Shown here one piece after another: positions 23,351 to 33,800 of a stretch of DNA of 41,806 bases. The notes beneath the pieces were generated by a model that saw nothing but the letters and a program-made list of their open reading frames with translations, did not search any database and was not told the DNA's origin. Position 1 is the stretch's first letter. Each line of letters begins with the position of its first letter. The DNA is from an uncultured Oscillospiraceae bacterium. GTDB taxonomy: Bacteria > Bacillota > Clostridia > Oscillospirales > Ruminococcaceae. A program made the translations under genes and the position numbers. The DNA lies in contig CAJTTH010000018.1 in assembly GCA_910579125.1 (NCBI GenBank), positions 1-41,806 on the forward strand. The letters run 5' to 3'.

Positions 23351-24592
23351 ATGGCAAAAATAGCCGTTCTGGGCTATGGCGTGGTAGGCTCGGGAACCGT
23401 TGAGGTTTTCTACAAGAACAGGGAAAATCTGGAAAAGAAAGCCGGCGAGCCGCTTGACATTAAATATATACTGGACGTGAGGGATTTCCCCGAAAGTCCG
23501 TTCGCGGAAAAGTTCGTCAAGGATTTTAACATAATTCTGAACGATCCCGAGGTAAGCGTTATCGCCGAGGTAATAGGCGGATTGAAGTTCTCGTACGGGT
23601 ACGTTAAGTCTGCGTTGGAAGCGGGAAAGAGCGTTGTTACCTCAAATAAGGAGCTTGTCGCGGCAAAGGGCGCGGAGCTGCTGAATATCGCTAAGGAGAA
23701 GAACGTCAACTTCTTTTTTGAGGCGAGCGTCGGCGGCGGTATTCCGATCATCAAGCCCATTCACGCTTGCCTTGAGGCGAACGAGATAGATGAGATTGCG
23801 GGCATTCTCAACGGTACGACGAACTTCATCTTGACGAAGATGATACGCGACGGCATGGGTTTTGAGGAAGCACTGAAAATCGCTCAAGAGCTCGGTTACG
23901 CCGAACACGACCCCACCGCGGACGTGGAGGGTATCGACGCTTGCAGAAAGATCTGCATACTGGCGTCGCTGGCGTTCGGAAAGCACGTTTACCCCGATAA
24001 CGTACACACAGAGGGCATTACTAAGGTAACGCTCGAGGACGTTGAATACATGGACAGCTACGATGCGAAGATAAAGCTTATCGGCTGCGCTCGACGTGAG
24101 GACGGAAACGAGATTTCGATCGGAGTTTTCCCTGCGGTCATCAAGGACGAAAGCCAGCTCGCGGGTGTAAGCGACGTGTTCAACGCGATATTGGTGCGTG
24201 GCGACGCTACCGGCGATGTGGTGTTCTACGGCAAGGGCGCGGGAAAGCTCCCGACGGCGAGCGCCGTGGTCTCCGATATTATTTCGGCGGTGAAGCACTC
24301 CGATACCTCGCGTTCGCTTACGTGGACGGACAGCGAGCAGTCGTTCATCCGTCCGTTCGAGAGGTTCACTTGCGCGAACTACATCAGGCTCTCCGCGGAT
24401 AACACCGAGGTAACAAAGGCGGTTATTAAAGCTCTCTTCGGCAATGTTGAATACTTATCTTCCAAAAAACAGCCCGAGAACGAGCTTGCGTTTGTCACGG
24501 GTGTGATGTCCGAGAAGGATACGCTGGACGCTTGTGAGAAGGTGTCCGACGGAGCAAAGATTTTGGGTAGAATAAGGGTTCTGGACTATTGA
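23351..24592 (+). CDS. hom: Homoserine dehydrogenase
   Basis: A 413-residue enzyme reducing aspartate semialdehyde to homoserine, the branch point to threonine and methionine. It opens with the NAD(P)-binding loop LGYGVVGSG. The catalytic region includes GILNGTTNFILTKM, AQELGYAEHDPTADVEGIDACRK (split here as AEHDPTADVEG and DACRK), and a C-terminal ACT domain from about residue 340 that usually binds threonine for feedback control. The ATG at 23351 fits AAAGGAAAGGA. An in-frame ATG at 23312 sits at the P2 start site and is unlikely. It lies 18 bp before pyrH with no terminator, so it heads the large downstream operon. Confidence 0.96.
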   Translation: MAKIAVLGYGVVGSGTVEVFYKNRENLEKKAGEPLDIKYILDVRDFPESPFAEKFVKDFNIILNDPEVSVIAEVIGGLKFSYGYVKSALEAGKSVVTSNKELVAAKGAELLNIAKEKNVNFFFEASVGGGIPIIKPIHACLEANEIDEIAGILNGTTNFILTKMIRDGMGFEEALKIAQELGYAEHDPTADVEGIDACRKICILASLAFGKHVYPDNVHTEGITKVTLEDVEYMDSYDAKIKLIGCARREDGNEISIGVFPAVIKDESQLAGVSDVFNAILVRGDATGDVVFYGKGAGKLPTASAVVSDIISAVKHSDTSRSLTWTDSEQSFIRPFERFTCANYIRLSADNTEVTKAVIKALFGNVEYLSSKKQPENELAFVTGVMSEKDTLDACEKVSDGAKILGRIRVLDY

Positions 24593-24610
24593 TCTCGGGG
24601 AGGTAATGTG

Positions 24611-25336
24611 ATGAGTGATGTTGGAACGCTGAAGTATAAGCGTGTTCTGCTGAAATTAAGCGGAGAGGCGCTTGCGGGCGACAGAGAAATGGGTCTGGAT
24701 ATGCCGACTGTCGAGAATATCTGCCGCAGTATCAAAAAAACGGCTGAGGCAGGTGCGCAGATAGGAATTGTCGTGGGCGGCGGAAATTTCTGGAGGGGCA
24801 GAAGCTCCAACAGCGCCGACAGAGCGCGCGCCGACCATATCGGTATGCTCGCTACGACCATGAACGCGCTGGCAGTCGCGGACGTGTTGGAGGGTCTCGG
24901 CTGTACGGTTCGCGTACAGACGGCGATAACCATGCAGCAGGTTGCTGAGCCGTTCATTCTCGGAAAGGCGCTGCGGCATTTTGAAAAAGGCAGGATCGTC
25001 ATTTTCGGGTGCGGCACGGGAAATCCGTTCTTCTCGACGGACAGCGCTGCGGCTTTAAGAGCTGCGGAGCTCAAAGCCGACGTTATCTTAAAAGCAACAA
25101 TGGTCGACGGAATTTATGACAAGGATCCCAAGAAATTCCACGACGCGGTTAAGTACGATGTCATCACTCACCACGAAGTACTGGTAAAACGTTTACAGGT
25201 CATGGACAGCGCCGCTGCCGCGATCTGTACCGAAAACAATATTCCGATAATCGTGTTCAACCTCAGCCGTCCCGATAATATCTACGACGCGGTTATGGGC
25301 GAAACGGTGGGCACGCTGGTTTTAAAGCATAAATAA
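24611..25336 (+). CDS. pyrH: UMP kinase
   Basis: A 241-residue hexameric kinase of the amino-acid-kinase fold that makes UDP from UMP. Motifs are LLKLSGEAL at the ATP site, VVGGGNFWRG, and MVDGIYDKDPK in the nucleotide-binding part. The ATG at 24611 is 7 bp after GGGGAGG; the GTG one codon earlier is an alternative. In most Firmicutes pyrH follows rpsB-tsf, but here it follows hom. frr is 23 bp downstream. Confidence 0.97.
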   Translation: MSDVGTLKYKRVLLKLSGEALAGDREMGLDMPTVENICRSIKKTAEAGAQIGIVVGGGNFWRGRSSNSADRARADHIGMLATTMNALAVADVLEGLGCTVRVQTAITMQQVAEPFILGKALRHFEKGRIVIFGCGTGNPFFSTDSAAALRAAELKADVILKATMVDGIYDKDPKKFHDAVKYDVITHHEVLVKRLQVMDSAAAAICTENNIPIIVFNLSRPDNIYDAVMGETVGTLVLKHK

Positions 25337-25359
25337 ATATTGCAGATTGGAGAAATACC

Positions 25360-25914
25360 ATGAAAGAAGTTATTGACAATACAAAGGAAAGAATGGGTAA
25401 GTGCATTACGGCGCTTGAAAACGAGCTTGGAACTATCCGTGCGGGCAGAGCGAACCCGACGGTTCTGGACAGGATTACCGTGGATTACTACGGAACGGCT
25501 ACTCCGATAAATCAGATGGCCTCCATTTCGGTTGCTGAAGCGAGAATTCTGGTTGTTTCACCATATGACGCTTCGCAGTTAAAGCCCATTGAAAAGGCTA
25601 TTCAGGCATCCGATCTGGGTATCAATCCGACGAACGACGGGCGCGTTCTGCGCATCGCGTTCCCGCAGCTTACCGAGGACAGACGTAAGGAGCTTTGCAA
25701 GCAGGTGAGCAAGATCTGCGAGGAGAGCAAGGTGGCTGTCCGCAATGTGCGCCGCGACGGTATCGACAAGATCAAGGCGAAGAAAAAGGCTAACGAGATA
25801 ACCGAAGACGACGTTAAGGAAGCGGAGAAGAATATTCAGAAGCTCACTGATAAGTTTATTGAGCAGATAGACAAGATAGGCGAGGAAAAGGATAAGGAGA
25901 TCATGGCGATCTGA
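25360..25914 (+). CDS. frr: Ribosome recycling factor
   Basis: A 184-residue factor that splits post-termination ribosomes with EF-G. The typical opening with AGRANP, the YYGTATPINQ segment in the first domain and the long coiled helices RNVRRDGIDKIK are present. GGAG lies before the ATG. Its TGA stop shares one base with the ATG of uppS, giving tight coupling in the pyrH-frr-uppS order. Confidence 0.98.
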   Translation: MKEVIDNTKERMGKCITALENELGTIRAGRANPTVLDRITVDYYGTATPINQMASISVAEARILVVSPYDASQLKPIEKAIQASDLGINPTNDGRVLRIAFPQLTEDRRKELCKQVSKICEESKVAVRNVRRDGIDKIKAKKKANEITEDDVKEAEKNIQKLTDKFIEQIDKIGEEKDKEIMAI

Positions 25915-26612
25915 TGGAAAATGTTCCACAGCACATCGGTTTTATTATGGACGGAAACGGACGCTGGGCGAAAAAGCGCGCAATGCCGCGTAATTTCGGT
26001 CATAATCAGGGAGCGGCGGTATTCAAGAAAACTATAAACTGGTGCCGCGAGCTTGGCGTGAAATGCGCGACGTTCTACGCTTTTTCAACGGAGAACTGGC
26101 GCAGACCGCCAGATGAGATAAAGGGCATAATGGACTTGCTGCGGCGGTATCTCAAGGATATACGCGCTTCGGCGGACGAGAATATCCGCATTATCATACT
26201 CGGCGATACAGAGCCGTTTGACAAGGATATCCGCGACGAGCTTGAAGACATTATGCAGACCTCAAAGGACAACACGGGCTTTATTGTCGGGATAGCGCTT
26301 AACTACGGCGGCAGAGCGGAAATATGCAATGCCGCAAAGCTGATAGCCGAAAAGTGCGTTTTTGGAAGACTGTCGGCGGAGGATATAACCGAGGAGCTTA
26401 TCGGGGAATATCTCTACACAAGAGAAATGCCGCCGCTCGATCTGGTGATACGCCCGAGCGGGGAACAGCGCTTGTCGAACTTCATGATATGGCAGGCTGC
26501 GTATGCCGAGTTCGTTTTTATGGACGTGCTCTGGCCGGATTTCACAAAAAAAGATCTTGAGTACGCGATACGGGAATATGCGGGAAGAAACCGCAGATTC
26601 GGCGGCGTTTAG
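25914..26612 (+). CDS. uppS: Undecaprenyl diphosphate synthase
   Basis: A 232-residue cis-prenyltransferase that extends farnesyl-PP to the C55 carrier for cell-wall synthesis. The catalytic Asp13 is in IMDGNGRWA, FYAFSTENW follows, and the conserved C-terminal RPSGEQRLSNF and EFVFMDVLWPDF are present. The start overlaps frr by one base and has GGAGAT upstream inside frr. cdsA starts 22 bp later. Confidence 0.97.
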   Translation: MENVPQHIGFIMDGNGRWAKKRAMPRNFGHNQGAAVFKKTINWCRELGVKCATFYAFSTENWRRPPDEIKGIMDLLRRYLKDIRASADENIRIIILGDTEPFDKDIRDELEDIMQTSKDNTGFIVGIALNYGGRAEICNAAKLIAEKCVFGRLSAEDITEELIGEYLYTREMPPLDLVIRPSGEQRLSNFMIWQAAYAEFVFMDVLWPDFTKKDLEYAIREYAGRNRRFGGV

Positions 26613-26634
26613 TATTCAATGGAAAGGCAATTTT

Positions 26635-27474
26635 ATGCTCAAAAGAATTGTGACCGCGATCGTCGGTATAGTGGTGGGTGTGAGCATTCTGTTTTTTGAC
26701 AACAAATGGCTGTATATGTCGGTGCTGTCGATTTTCGGAGCGATCGGAACATGGGAGATAGTTCACGCCGTAAAATGCGAAAATCATAAGGGACTTTGTT
26801 GGTTTTGCGTGTTTTTTTCGCTTACAGTGCCGTTTTTGTACAATATACCCGTGCTGAACCGTTTGTCCGTACCCGTTTATCTCGTGTACGTTCTGATACT
26901 GCTGTCGATAATGCTTTTCTGCCATAAAACTGTTAAGTTCGAGAACATCGCGACTTGCGGAAGCGCGGCGCTGGTAATTCCTGCGTCACTGAGCTGTATC
27001 GTCTATATCCGCTACCTCGACCCAACATGGGATTTCTACCCCGGTGTGTTTATGGTGGTCTATCTGCTGTTCTGCGCTTGGTTCGGAGATTCGGGGGCAT
27101 ATTTCGTGGGAACGTTCCTCGGCAAGCACAAGCTTTGTCCCGAGATAAGCCCGAAGAAAACGGTCGAGGGACTTATCGGCGGCATCGTTACCGTCGGAGT
27201 GGTAGTCGCGGTGCAGTGTCTTGTCTATAATCTCATTCTTCCGACCGACATTAAGATGAACTACGCGGTGCTTATCCCCGTGGGAATGGTCGCGTCCGGT
27301 GTGGGCGTTCTGGGAGATTTGTCCGCGTCCGTTATCAAGCGGCAGTACAACGTTAAGGATTTTGGCAACCTTATGCCCGGTCACGGCGGCGTTCTTGACC
27401 GATTTGACAGCGTACTGTTCGTCGCGCCGTTTTTGTATGTGGTGTTTAAATTTCTTTCTCCGATAATGCAATAA
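26635..27474 (+). CDS. cdsA: Phosphatidate cytidylyltransferase
   Basis: A 279-residue integral membrane enzyme making CDP-diacylglycerol from phosphatidate and CTP. Several hydrophobic segments are followed by the family signature: DSGAYFVGTFLGKH, SPKKTVEGLIGG, and GDLSASVIKRQYNVKDFGNLMPGHGGVLDR, written here in parts. The ATG at 26635 follows GGAAAGG by 8 bp and gives the normal length. A longer in-frame start would run into uppS. A hairpin follows the stop. Confidence 0.95.
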   Translation: MLKRIVTAIVGIVVGVSILFFDNKWLYMSVLSIFGAIGTWEIVHAVKCENHKGLCWFCVFFSLTVPFLYNIPVLNRLSVPVYLVYVLILLSIMLFCHKTVKFENIATCGSAALVIPASLSCIVYIRYLDPTWDFYPGVFMVVYLLFCAWFGDSGAYFVGTFLGKHKLCPEISPKKTVEGLIGGIVTVGVVVAVQCLVYNLILPTDIKMNYAVLIPVGMVASGVGVLGDLSASVIKRQYNVKDFGNLMPGHGGVLDRFDSVLFVAPFLYVVFKFLSPIMQ

Positions 27475-27476
27475 CG

Positions 27477-27515
27477 AAAAATCCCCATTCATACGTTTGA
27501 ATGGGCGATTTTGTT
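27477..27515 (+). terminator. Hairpin between cdsA and dxr
   Basis: CCCATTCA (27484-27491) pairs with TGAATGGG (27498-27505), 6-nt loop, flanked by AAATC and GATTTT that extend the stem. The T tract is short, so it may attenuate instead of ending transcription of the operon. Confidence 0.45.
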
Positions 27516-27556
27516 CAACGGATAACGCGCAATTTGAAAGGAATTCGGGTTACAAT

Positions 27557-28699
27557 ATGAATGACATAGTATTGCTTGGGTCAACGGGTTCGATAGGTAC
27601 GCAGACATTAGACGTCTGCCGTGCGCATAATATAAGAGTGAGGGCTTTGTCCGCTAACAGCAGCACCGAGCTTCTGGAGCGGCAGGCGCGGGAATTCAGA
27701 CCCGAATATGTTGCAATCGCGGACGATAAATATTTCAACGATATCAAGGCACGCCTTGCCGATACGGATATCAAGGTGCTGTCAGGTATTGACGGGCTGC
27801 GCGAGCTTGCGGCGCTGAAATGCGGACGCGTCGTGAACGCTGTCGTGGGAATGGTCGGTCTGCTGCCTACGCTTTCTGCGATAGAAGCAGGAAACGACGT
27901 CGCTTTGGCAAACAAGGAAACACTCGTTGCGGGCGGAAAACTCGTCACTGACGCCGTGAAACGGCACGGCGTTCGGCTGCTGCCGATAGACAGCGAGCAT
28001 TCCGCGATATTCCAGTGCCTTATGGGAGCGGGGGAGAACCGCTTTTCCAAGATAATATTGACTGCCTCGGGCGGACCGTTCTATGGGAAAACACGCGGAG
28101 AACTGGCAAATGTTGCCAAGGAGCAGGCGCTCAAACACCCGAACTGGATTATGGGCGCGAAGATAACCATAGACAGCGCAACGTTGATGAACAAAGGGCT
28201 GGAGCTTATCGAGGCGGTGTGGCTGTTCGGCGCTGAGCCCGAGCAGATAGAGATCGTGGTACAGCGGCAGAGCATTATACATTCGGCGGTAGAGTTCGAG
28301 GACGGCGCGGTCATCGCGCAGCTTGGGAGCGTGGATATGCGGATGCCCATTCAATTGGCGCTGACCTACCCGAAAAGACTGCCGTGCCCCGCAAAAAAGC
28401 TCTCGCTATTTGATGTTGGAGAGCTTACGTTCGGACGCGCGGACGAGGAAACGTTCACCTGTCTTGCCGCCGCGAGAAAGGCGATAGCAATGGGCGGGAA
28501 CGCCCCGTGTATCGTAAACTGCGCCAACGAAGCGGCGGTTTCGCTGTTTTTGCACGATGAAATTAAATTCCTCGAAATAGGAGAGACGGTCAATGCCGCG
28601 CTTTCGGAGGTACATTATACAAAAGACCCGTCGCTTGACGACATACTTGAAACACAGGCGGCGGCGGAAAATTATGTGCTTGGGAGACGCTTTCGATAA
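27557..28699 (+). CDS. dxr: 1-deoxy-D-xylulose 5-phosphate reductoisomerase
   Basis: A 380-residue MEP-pathway enzyme forming 2-C-methylerythritol 4-phosphate with NADPH. The cofactor loop GSTGSIG is at residues 8-14, ANKETLVAGG and the metal-site DSEHSAIFQ follow, then TASGGPF and IDSATLMNKGLE. The ATG at 27557 places the N-terminus correctly; it has AAAGGA about 15 bp upstream. It works together with ispG further down in the same cluster. Confidence 0.97.
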   Translation: MNDIVLLGSTGSIGTQTLDVCRAHNIRVRALSANSSTELLERQAREFRPEYVAIADDKYFNDIKARLADTDIKVLSGIDGLRELAALKCGRVVNAVVGMVGLLPTLSAIEAGNDVALANKETLVAGGKLVTDAVKRHGVRLLPIDSEHSAIFQCLMGAGENRFSKIILTASGGPFYGKTRGELANVAKEQALKHPNWIMGAKITIDSATLMNKGLELIEAVWLFGAEPEQIEIVVQRQSIIHSAVEFEDGAVIAQLGSVDMRMPIQLALTYPKRLPCPAKKLSLFDVGELTFGRADEETFTCLAAARKAIAMGGNAPCIVNCANEAAVSLFLHDEIKFLEIGETVNAALSEVHYTKDPSLDDILETQAAAENYVLGRRFR

Positions 28700-28728
28700 G
28701 TGTGTCCCAAAAAGTCTGGAGAGTAAAT

Positions 28729-29802
28729 ATGCCTATTATAATAGCAATTCTTGTATTCTGTTTTATAATTTTACTGCACGAGTTCGGGCATTTTATCGCT
28801 GCGAAGCTCTGCGGTATTTATGTTAAGGAGTTCGCGCTCGGAATGGGGCCCGTAATTCTGCGGAAAAAGGGCAAAGAGACCGAGTACGTTATCCGCGCGC
28901 TGCCGATAGGCGGCTCGTGTTCGTTCGAGGGTGAGGACGGCGGCTATGCCGAGGGTGAGATCGCTGCTGATTCAAATCCGCGCGCGTTTAACAGAAAACC
29001 CGTCTGGCAGCGAATGATAGTCATTCTTGCCGGGCCGCTTATGAACCTGATACTCGGGTATATCGTGGTTGTCGTTTCGCTTTTGACGTCTTCGGCGATA
29101 GCATCGACTACTATTGTCGAGTTTCGCGAGCAGAGCGTTTCGAGCAATTATCTTATGAAAGACGACGAGATCATAAGCGTTGACGGACTGCCTATTTTTT
29201 CCATTTCGGACGTTACCTACAAGCTCCAGAGCAGCGACCGCAAGAACGCCGAGGGCAATCTTGTGTTCGATTTTGTGGTAAAGCGCAACGGCGAGAAAGT
29301 TACTCTCAGGGACGTTGAATTTATGACTACCGAAAACGAAAACGGAACAAACGGCATTTATTTCGATTTCTACGTTTATCGACTTGAAAAGAACTTCACA
29401 AACATTGTCACGGAGGGATTCCGCGAGAGCTGCTCGACGGCGCGCATCATCATAATGACGCTTGTTGATATGCTGCGCGGCAAGTACGGGCTGAACGACC
29501 TGTCCGGTCCTATCGGCGTAGGAACGGTCATCTCCGAAGCGGTGCGCGAGTACACGTTCTCCGATTTTATGAGCATTGTTTCTCTGATAACCATTAACGT
29601 CGGAGTGTTTAATCTGCTGCCTATACCCGCACTGGATGGCGCGAGGTTCGTGTTCCTGATAGTCGAAGCGATCCGCAGAAAGCCCGTAAAGCCCGAGGTC
29701 GAGGGTATGGTGCATTTCGTGGGATTTGCGCTGCTTATGCTGCTTATGGTCGTGGTTACGTTTAATGACATTGTAAAGCTGGCAACGGGAGGATTTAATT
29801 GA
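28729..29802 (+). CDS. rseP: RIP metalloprotease RseP (site-2 protease)
   Basis: A 357-residue intramembrane zinc protease. The zinc motif is H17-E-F-G-H21 in the first membrane segment. A central PDZ-like domain (about residues 120-215) and LLPIPALDGAR with the third ligand Asp follow, and one more membrane segment lies near the C-terminus. Orthologues (RasP) cleave anti-sigma factors and signal-peptide remnants. The ATG at 28729 after GGAGAG is preferred over the in-frame GTG at 28702. Its stop overlaps the ispG start (TTGA). Confidence 0.95.
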   Translation: MPIIIAILVFCFIILLHEFGHFIAAKLCGIYVKEFALGMGPVILRKKGKETEYVIRALPIGGSCSFEGEDGGYAEGEIAADSNPRAFNRKPVWQRMIVILAGPLMNLILGYIVVVVSLLTSSAIASTTIVEFREQSVSSNYLMKDDEIISVDGLPIFSISDVTYKLQSSDRKNAEGNLVFDFVVKRNGEKVTLRDVEFMTTENENGTNGIYFDFYVYRLEKNFTNIVTEGFRESCSTARIIIMTLVDMLRGKYGLNDLSGPIGVGTVISEAVREYTFSDFMSIVSLITINVGVFNLLPIPALDGARFVFLIVEAIRRKPVKPEVEGMVHFVGFALLMLLMVVVTFNDIVKLATGGFN

Positions 29803-30827
29803 AAAAGGTAAAAATTGGTAATTTAACGCTCGGCGACGGGAATATCTATGTTCAGTCAATGCTGAGCATTCCCGCCGATAATGTTAAAAAGAGCGTAGAA
29901 CAGGCAATTGAGCTTGAAAAAGCGGGCTGTGAGATAATTCGCGCGGCTGTTCCCGCAATTGAGAACGTGCCGCTGATAACCGCGCTGAAAAACGCGGTTT
30001 CCGTGCCGATTGTTGCGGATATACATTTCGACTATAAAATTGCGCTTGCGTGCGTTGAAGCTGGGGTTGACAAGATCCGCATAAATCCCGGGAATATCGG
30101 CGGCGCGGATAGGGTAAGGGCAGTCGCCGACGCTTGCCGCAAAAACGGTGTTCCGATACGGATAGGCGTAAACTCGGGTTCGCTGGAGCGTGAGCTGTTG
30201 GAGAAATACGGAAGCCCTACCCCCGAAGCGCTTGCCGAGAGCGCCCTCGGACACGTCAAGCTGCTTAACGACTGCGATTTTGACGATATCGTGATAAGCA
30301 TTAAATCGTCAAACGTTCGGCGAATGATCGCGGCTTACAGACTGCTCGCGGAAAAAACGGACTACCCGCTGCACCTTGGAGTTACCGAGGCGGGAACGGA
30401 GCGTATGGGCGTACTGAAATCGGCAGTCGGTATAGGCTCGCTGCTGTGCGATGGAATTGGCGATACTATCCGTGTAACGCTTACCGCCGACCCGATAAAA
30501 GAGGTGCATGCCGCGCGGGATATTCTAAGAGCGTGCGGAATTGGCGGCGGCGCGGAATTGGTTTCCTGTCCGACGTGCGGACGCACCAAAATCGACCTGA
30601 TACCTTTGGCAAACCGCGTAGAGGAGATGCTGCGCGGAATTGACAAACCGATAAAGGTTGCGGTCATGGGATGCGCGGTGAACGGTCCGGGCGAGGCTCG
30701 CGAAGCCGATATCGGCATTGCGGGAGGTGACGGCGAAGCGCTGATCTTCGCAAAGGGAAAGGTCTTGCGTAAAGTTCCCGAGGACAAGATTTTAGAGGAA
30801 CTTATAAAGGAAATTGAAAAGCTGTAA
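29799..30827 (+). CDS. ispG: 4-hydroxy-3-methylbut-2-en-1-yl diphosphate synthase (IspG)
   Basis: A 342-residue [4Fe-4S] MEP-pathway enzyme. The N-terminal TIM barrel begins with NLTLGDGNIYVQSM, and the cluster Cys residues are in SCPTCGRTK and GCAVNGPGEA. The start is a TTG at 29799, overlapping the rseP stop as TTGA, with GGGAGGA 5 bp upstream; there is no ATG near enough. The length is that of the short bacterial form. Its position between rseP and polC is usual for Clostridia. Confidence 0.96.
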   Translation: MKKVKIGNLTLGDGNIYVQSMLSIPADNVKKSVEQAIELEKAGCEIIRAAVPAIENVPLITALKNAVSVPIVADIHFDYKIALACVEAGVDKIRINPGNIGGADRVRAVADACRKNGVPIRIGVNSGSLERELLEKYGSPTPEALAESALGHVKLLNDCDFDDIVISIKSSNVRRMIAAYRLLAEKTDYPLHLGVTEAGTERMGVLKSAVGIGSLLCDGIGDTIRVTLTADPIKEVHAARDILRACGIGGGAELVSCPTCGRTKIDLIPLANRVEEMLRGIDKPIKVAVMGCAVNGPGEAREADIGIAGGDGEALIFAKGKVLRKVPEDKILEELIKEIEKL

Positions 30828-30841
30828 GAGAGGAAATTTTA

Positions 30842-33800
30842 ATGAGTGCGACGTTGTTTGATCTGCTGGAAAATATAAGTCTGCCCGAGGTAGTAGGCAA
30901 GGGGCGCGTGCTGAAAATTATGCGCGACGAGACGAAAAATATGCTTAACATAAATCTGGAGTTGGACGAGCTTGTGCCAATGACGGAGCTGCTCGCGGCA
31001 TCCGATATCATTTCAAACGAGCTTGACAAAACAGAGGTCACGATTTATCCAAAGTATCACATCAGCCTGTTTAGTGATGAGTACATATTTGACGTTATCG
31101 AGCTTTTAAAAAGAAAGCATATAGCAATAAACGGATATTTTGACGGCGCGGAGCTGTCCAACGACGACAACACCTACGAGCTTACGCTGAAGAACGGCGG
31201 AAAAAAACTTCTGATCGGCATGGGAATGGAGAAGAAGATCGAAACGTTTGTTCATGGATTTTTCGGCAAAAACTTAACCGTAATACTGTCCTCGGATAAC
31301 GAGCTTGATGTTGACGAATATATTCAGCAGGAGCAGAGTACGCCTGTCACGAAGGTTTCCGTTTCCGACGACGTTCCGCCGCCTCCGCGCGAGAACGGAG
31401 CGGGCGGAGGCTACTCCGGCGGGGCGCGTTCCAGAAAGCCGCAGTTTCTCGCCGAGCCGACCGAAATCATTCTCGGCTTCGAGAACGAGCACTTCGGCGA
31501 TACCGCAAAGCTGTTTTACGGAAAGGGTAACTTTGACCGTCCCGCGCCTATGTCCGAGCCGTTTGGCGACCAGGACGAGGCGACGGTCTGGGGTACCGTG
31601 TTCAAGACGGACGAGCGCACCTCACGCGACGGAAAAACGCTGATATTTACCGCGTATTTCTCGGACAAGACCTCCTCGCAGATATTGAAGATCATCACGG
31701 GCGTGGAGAATACAGACGCGGTAAAGGGAAATATCGCGTCAGGAAAATCAATTCTTGTTTCGGGAAAGTTCGAGTATGACACGTTCGCAAAGGCGCTGAA
31801 TATCCGTCCGAACTCTATCGCGGGCGTTACAACGCAGTCGCGCAAGGATACCGCAGAACAGAAGCGCGTTGAGCTTCACATGCATACCAATATGTCGGAT
31901 ATGGATGCGATAACTCCCGCCGCCGAGCTGATAAAACAGGCTCACGCGTGGGGGCATAAAGCTGTCGCGATAACCGACCACGGCAATTTGCAAGCCTACC
32001 CCGAGGCGATGAACACTATCGAGAAGATCAACAAGGACGAAAAGGTCATGAAGATGATCTATGGCGTTGAGGCGTATTTCGTAAACGACAGCGGTTCACT
32101 TATCTCGGGCTGCTGCGATTATCCCGTTGACGGCGAGATAGTTGTGTTCGATCTGGAGACCACTGGATTATCGCCCGTAAACAACAGGATAACCGAGATC
32201 GGCGCTGTCAAGCTCGTGAACCGCGAGATAGCTGAGGAATATCAGTCGTTCGTAAACCCGGGAGTGCCCATTCCCGAGGAGATAACGAACCTCACGGGCA
32301 TTACCGACGATATGGTGGCGGAAGCTCCCGACGAGAAAAAGGCGCTTGACGATTTCTTGAAATTTGTCGGGAACTCCGTACTTGTCGCGCATAATGCGTC
32401 GTTCGATACGTCCTTTATCAAGGCGGCGTGCGAACGTCAGGGCGTTGAGTACAGGTACAGCTCCGTTGATACCGTTGCGCTGTGCAGAGCCGCGCTGCCC
32501 AATCTTAAAAACCACAAGCTGGATACCGTTGCCAAGCAGTACAAGCTCGGCGACTTCAATCATCACCGCGCCATTGACGACGCGAAAATGCTCACGGCGA
32601 TATTTCAGCGGCTGCTGTCCGATGCGGGCAAGCTCGGCAAGCTGGAAAAGCTCGGTGACCTAAACGGCATACTCGGCGGCATTGACCCGAAAAAGCTGCC
32701 GCCGTACCATATGATAATTCTCGTGAAGAATAAAGAGGGCTTGAAGAACCTGTATAAGCTGATCTCGCTGTCGAACCTTAATTACTTCTACAAGAAGCCG
32801 CGTATACCGCTTTCGGAGCTGCAGAAACACCGAGAGGGTCTGATAATCGGCTCGGCTTGCGAGGCGGGCGAGCTTTTCCGCGCTATACTTGACAACAAGA
32901 CGCAAGAGGAGATCGAGCAGATTGCCGCGACTTACGACTATCTGGAAATCCAGCCGATCGCGAACAATCAGTTCCTTGTGCGCGAGGGGCGCGTTCCCGA
33001 CGAGGAGGGACTGCGTATGCTGAACAAGCGTATCGTCGACCTCGCGGACAGGCTCGGGAAAAAGTGCGTTGCGACCTGTGACGTTCACTTTAAGGACAAA
33101 GAGGACAGCATATTCCGCACTATTTTACAGGCGGGACAGGGATACAAGGACGCGGATAATCAGGCGCCGCTCTATCTGCGCACCACAGACGAAATGTTAA
33201 AGGAATTTGAGTATCTCGGCAAGGAAAAGGCGTTCGAGGTCGTTGTTACAAACACGAACGCCATTGCTGATATGATAGACGATGATATCCGTCCTATTCC
33301 CAAGGGAACGTACACGCCGTCGATAGACGGAGCGGAACAGGAGCTTCAGGACCTTTGCTGGGGCAGAGCGAACGCATGGTACGCTTACGAGGACAAGCTG
33401 CCGGAGATAGTTGAAAAACGTTTGCAAAAGGAGCTTGACGCGATAATCAAGTATGGCTTCTCGGTGCTTTATATGATCGCGCAAAAGCTGGTCAAGTACT
33501 CTGAGGACAACGGATATCTGGTCGGCTCGCGTGGTTCGGTAGGTTCGTCGTTTGTCGCGATAATGTCGGGAATTTCGGAGGTCAATCCGCTTGCCCCACA
33601 TTACCGCTGCCCGAAGTGCCGCTATAACGAATTTATTACGGACGGCTCGGTGCAGTCGGGCTTTGATTTGCCGCCGAAGAAGTGTCCGCACTGCGATATT
33701 GATATGATACGCGACGGACATGATATCCCGTTTGAGACGTTCCTCGGCTTTAAGGGCGACAAAGCGCCCGATATCGACCTGAACTTCTCTGGCGAGGTTC

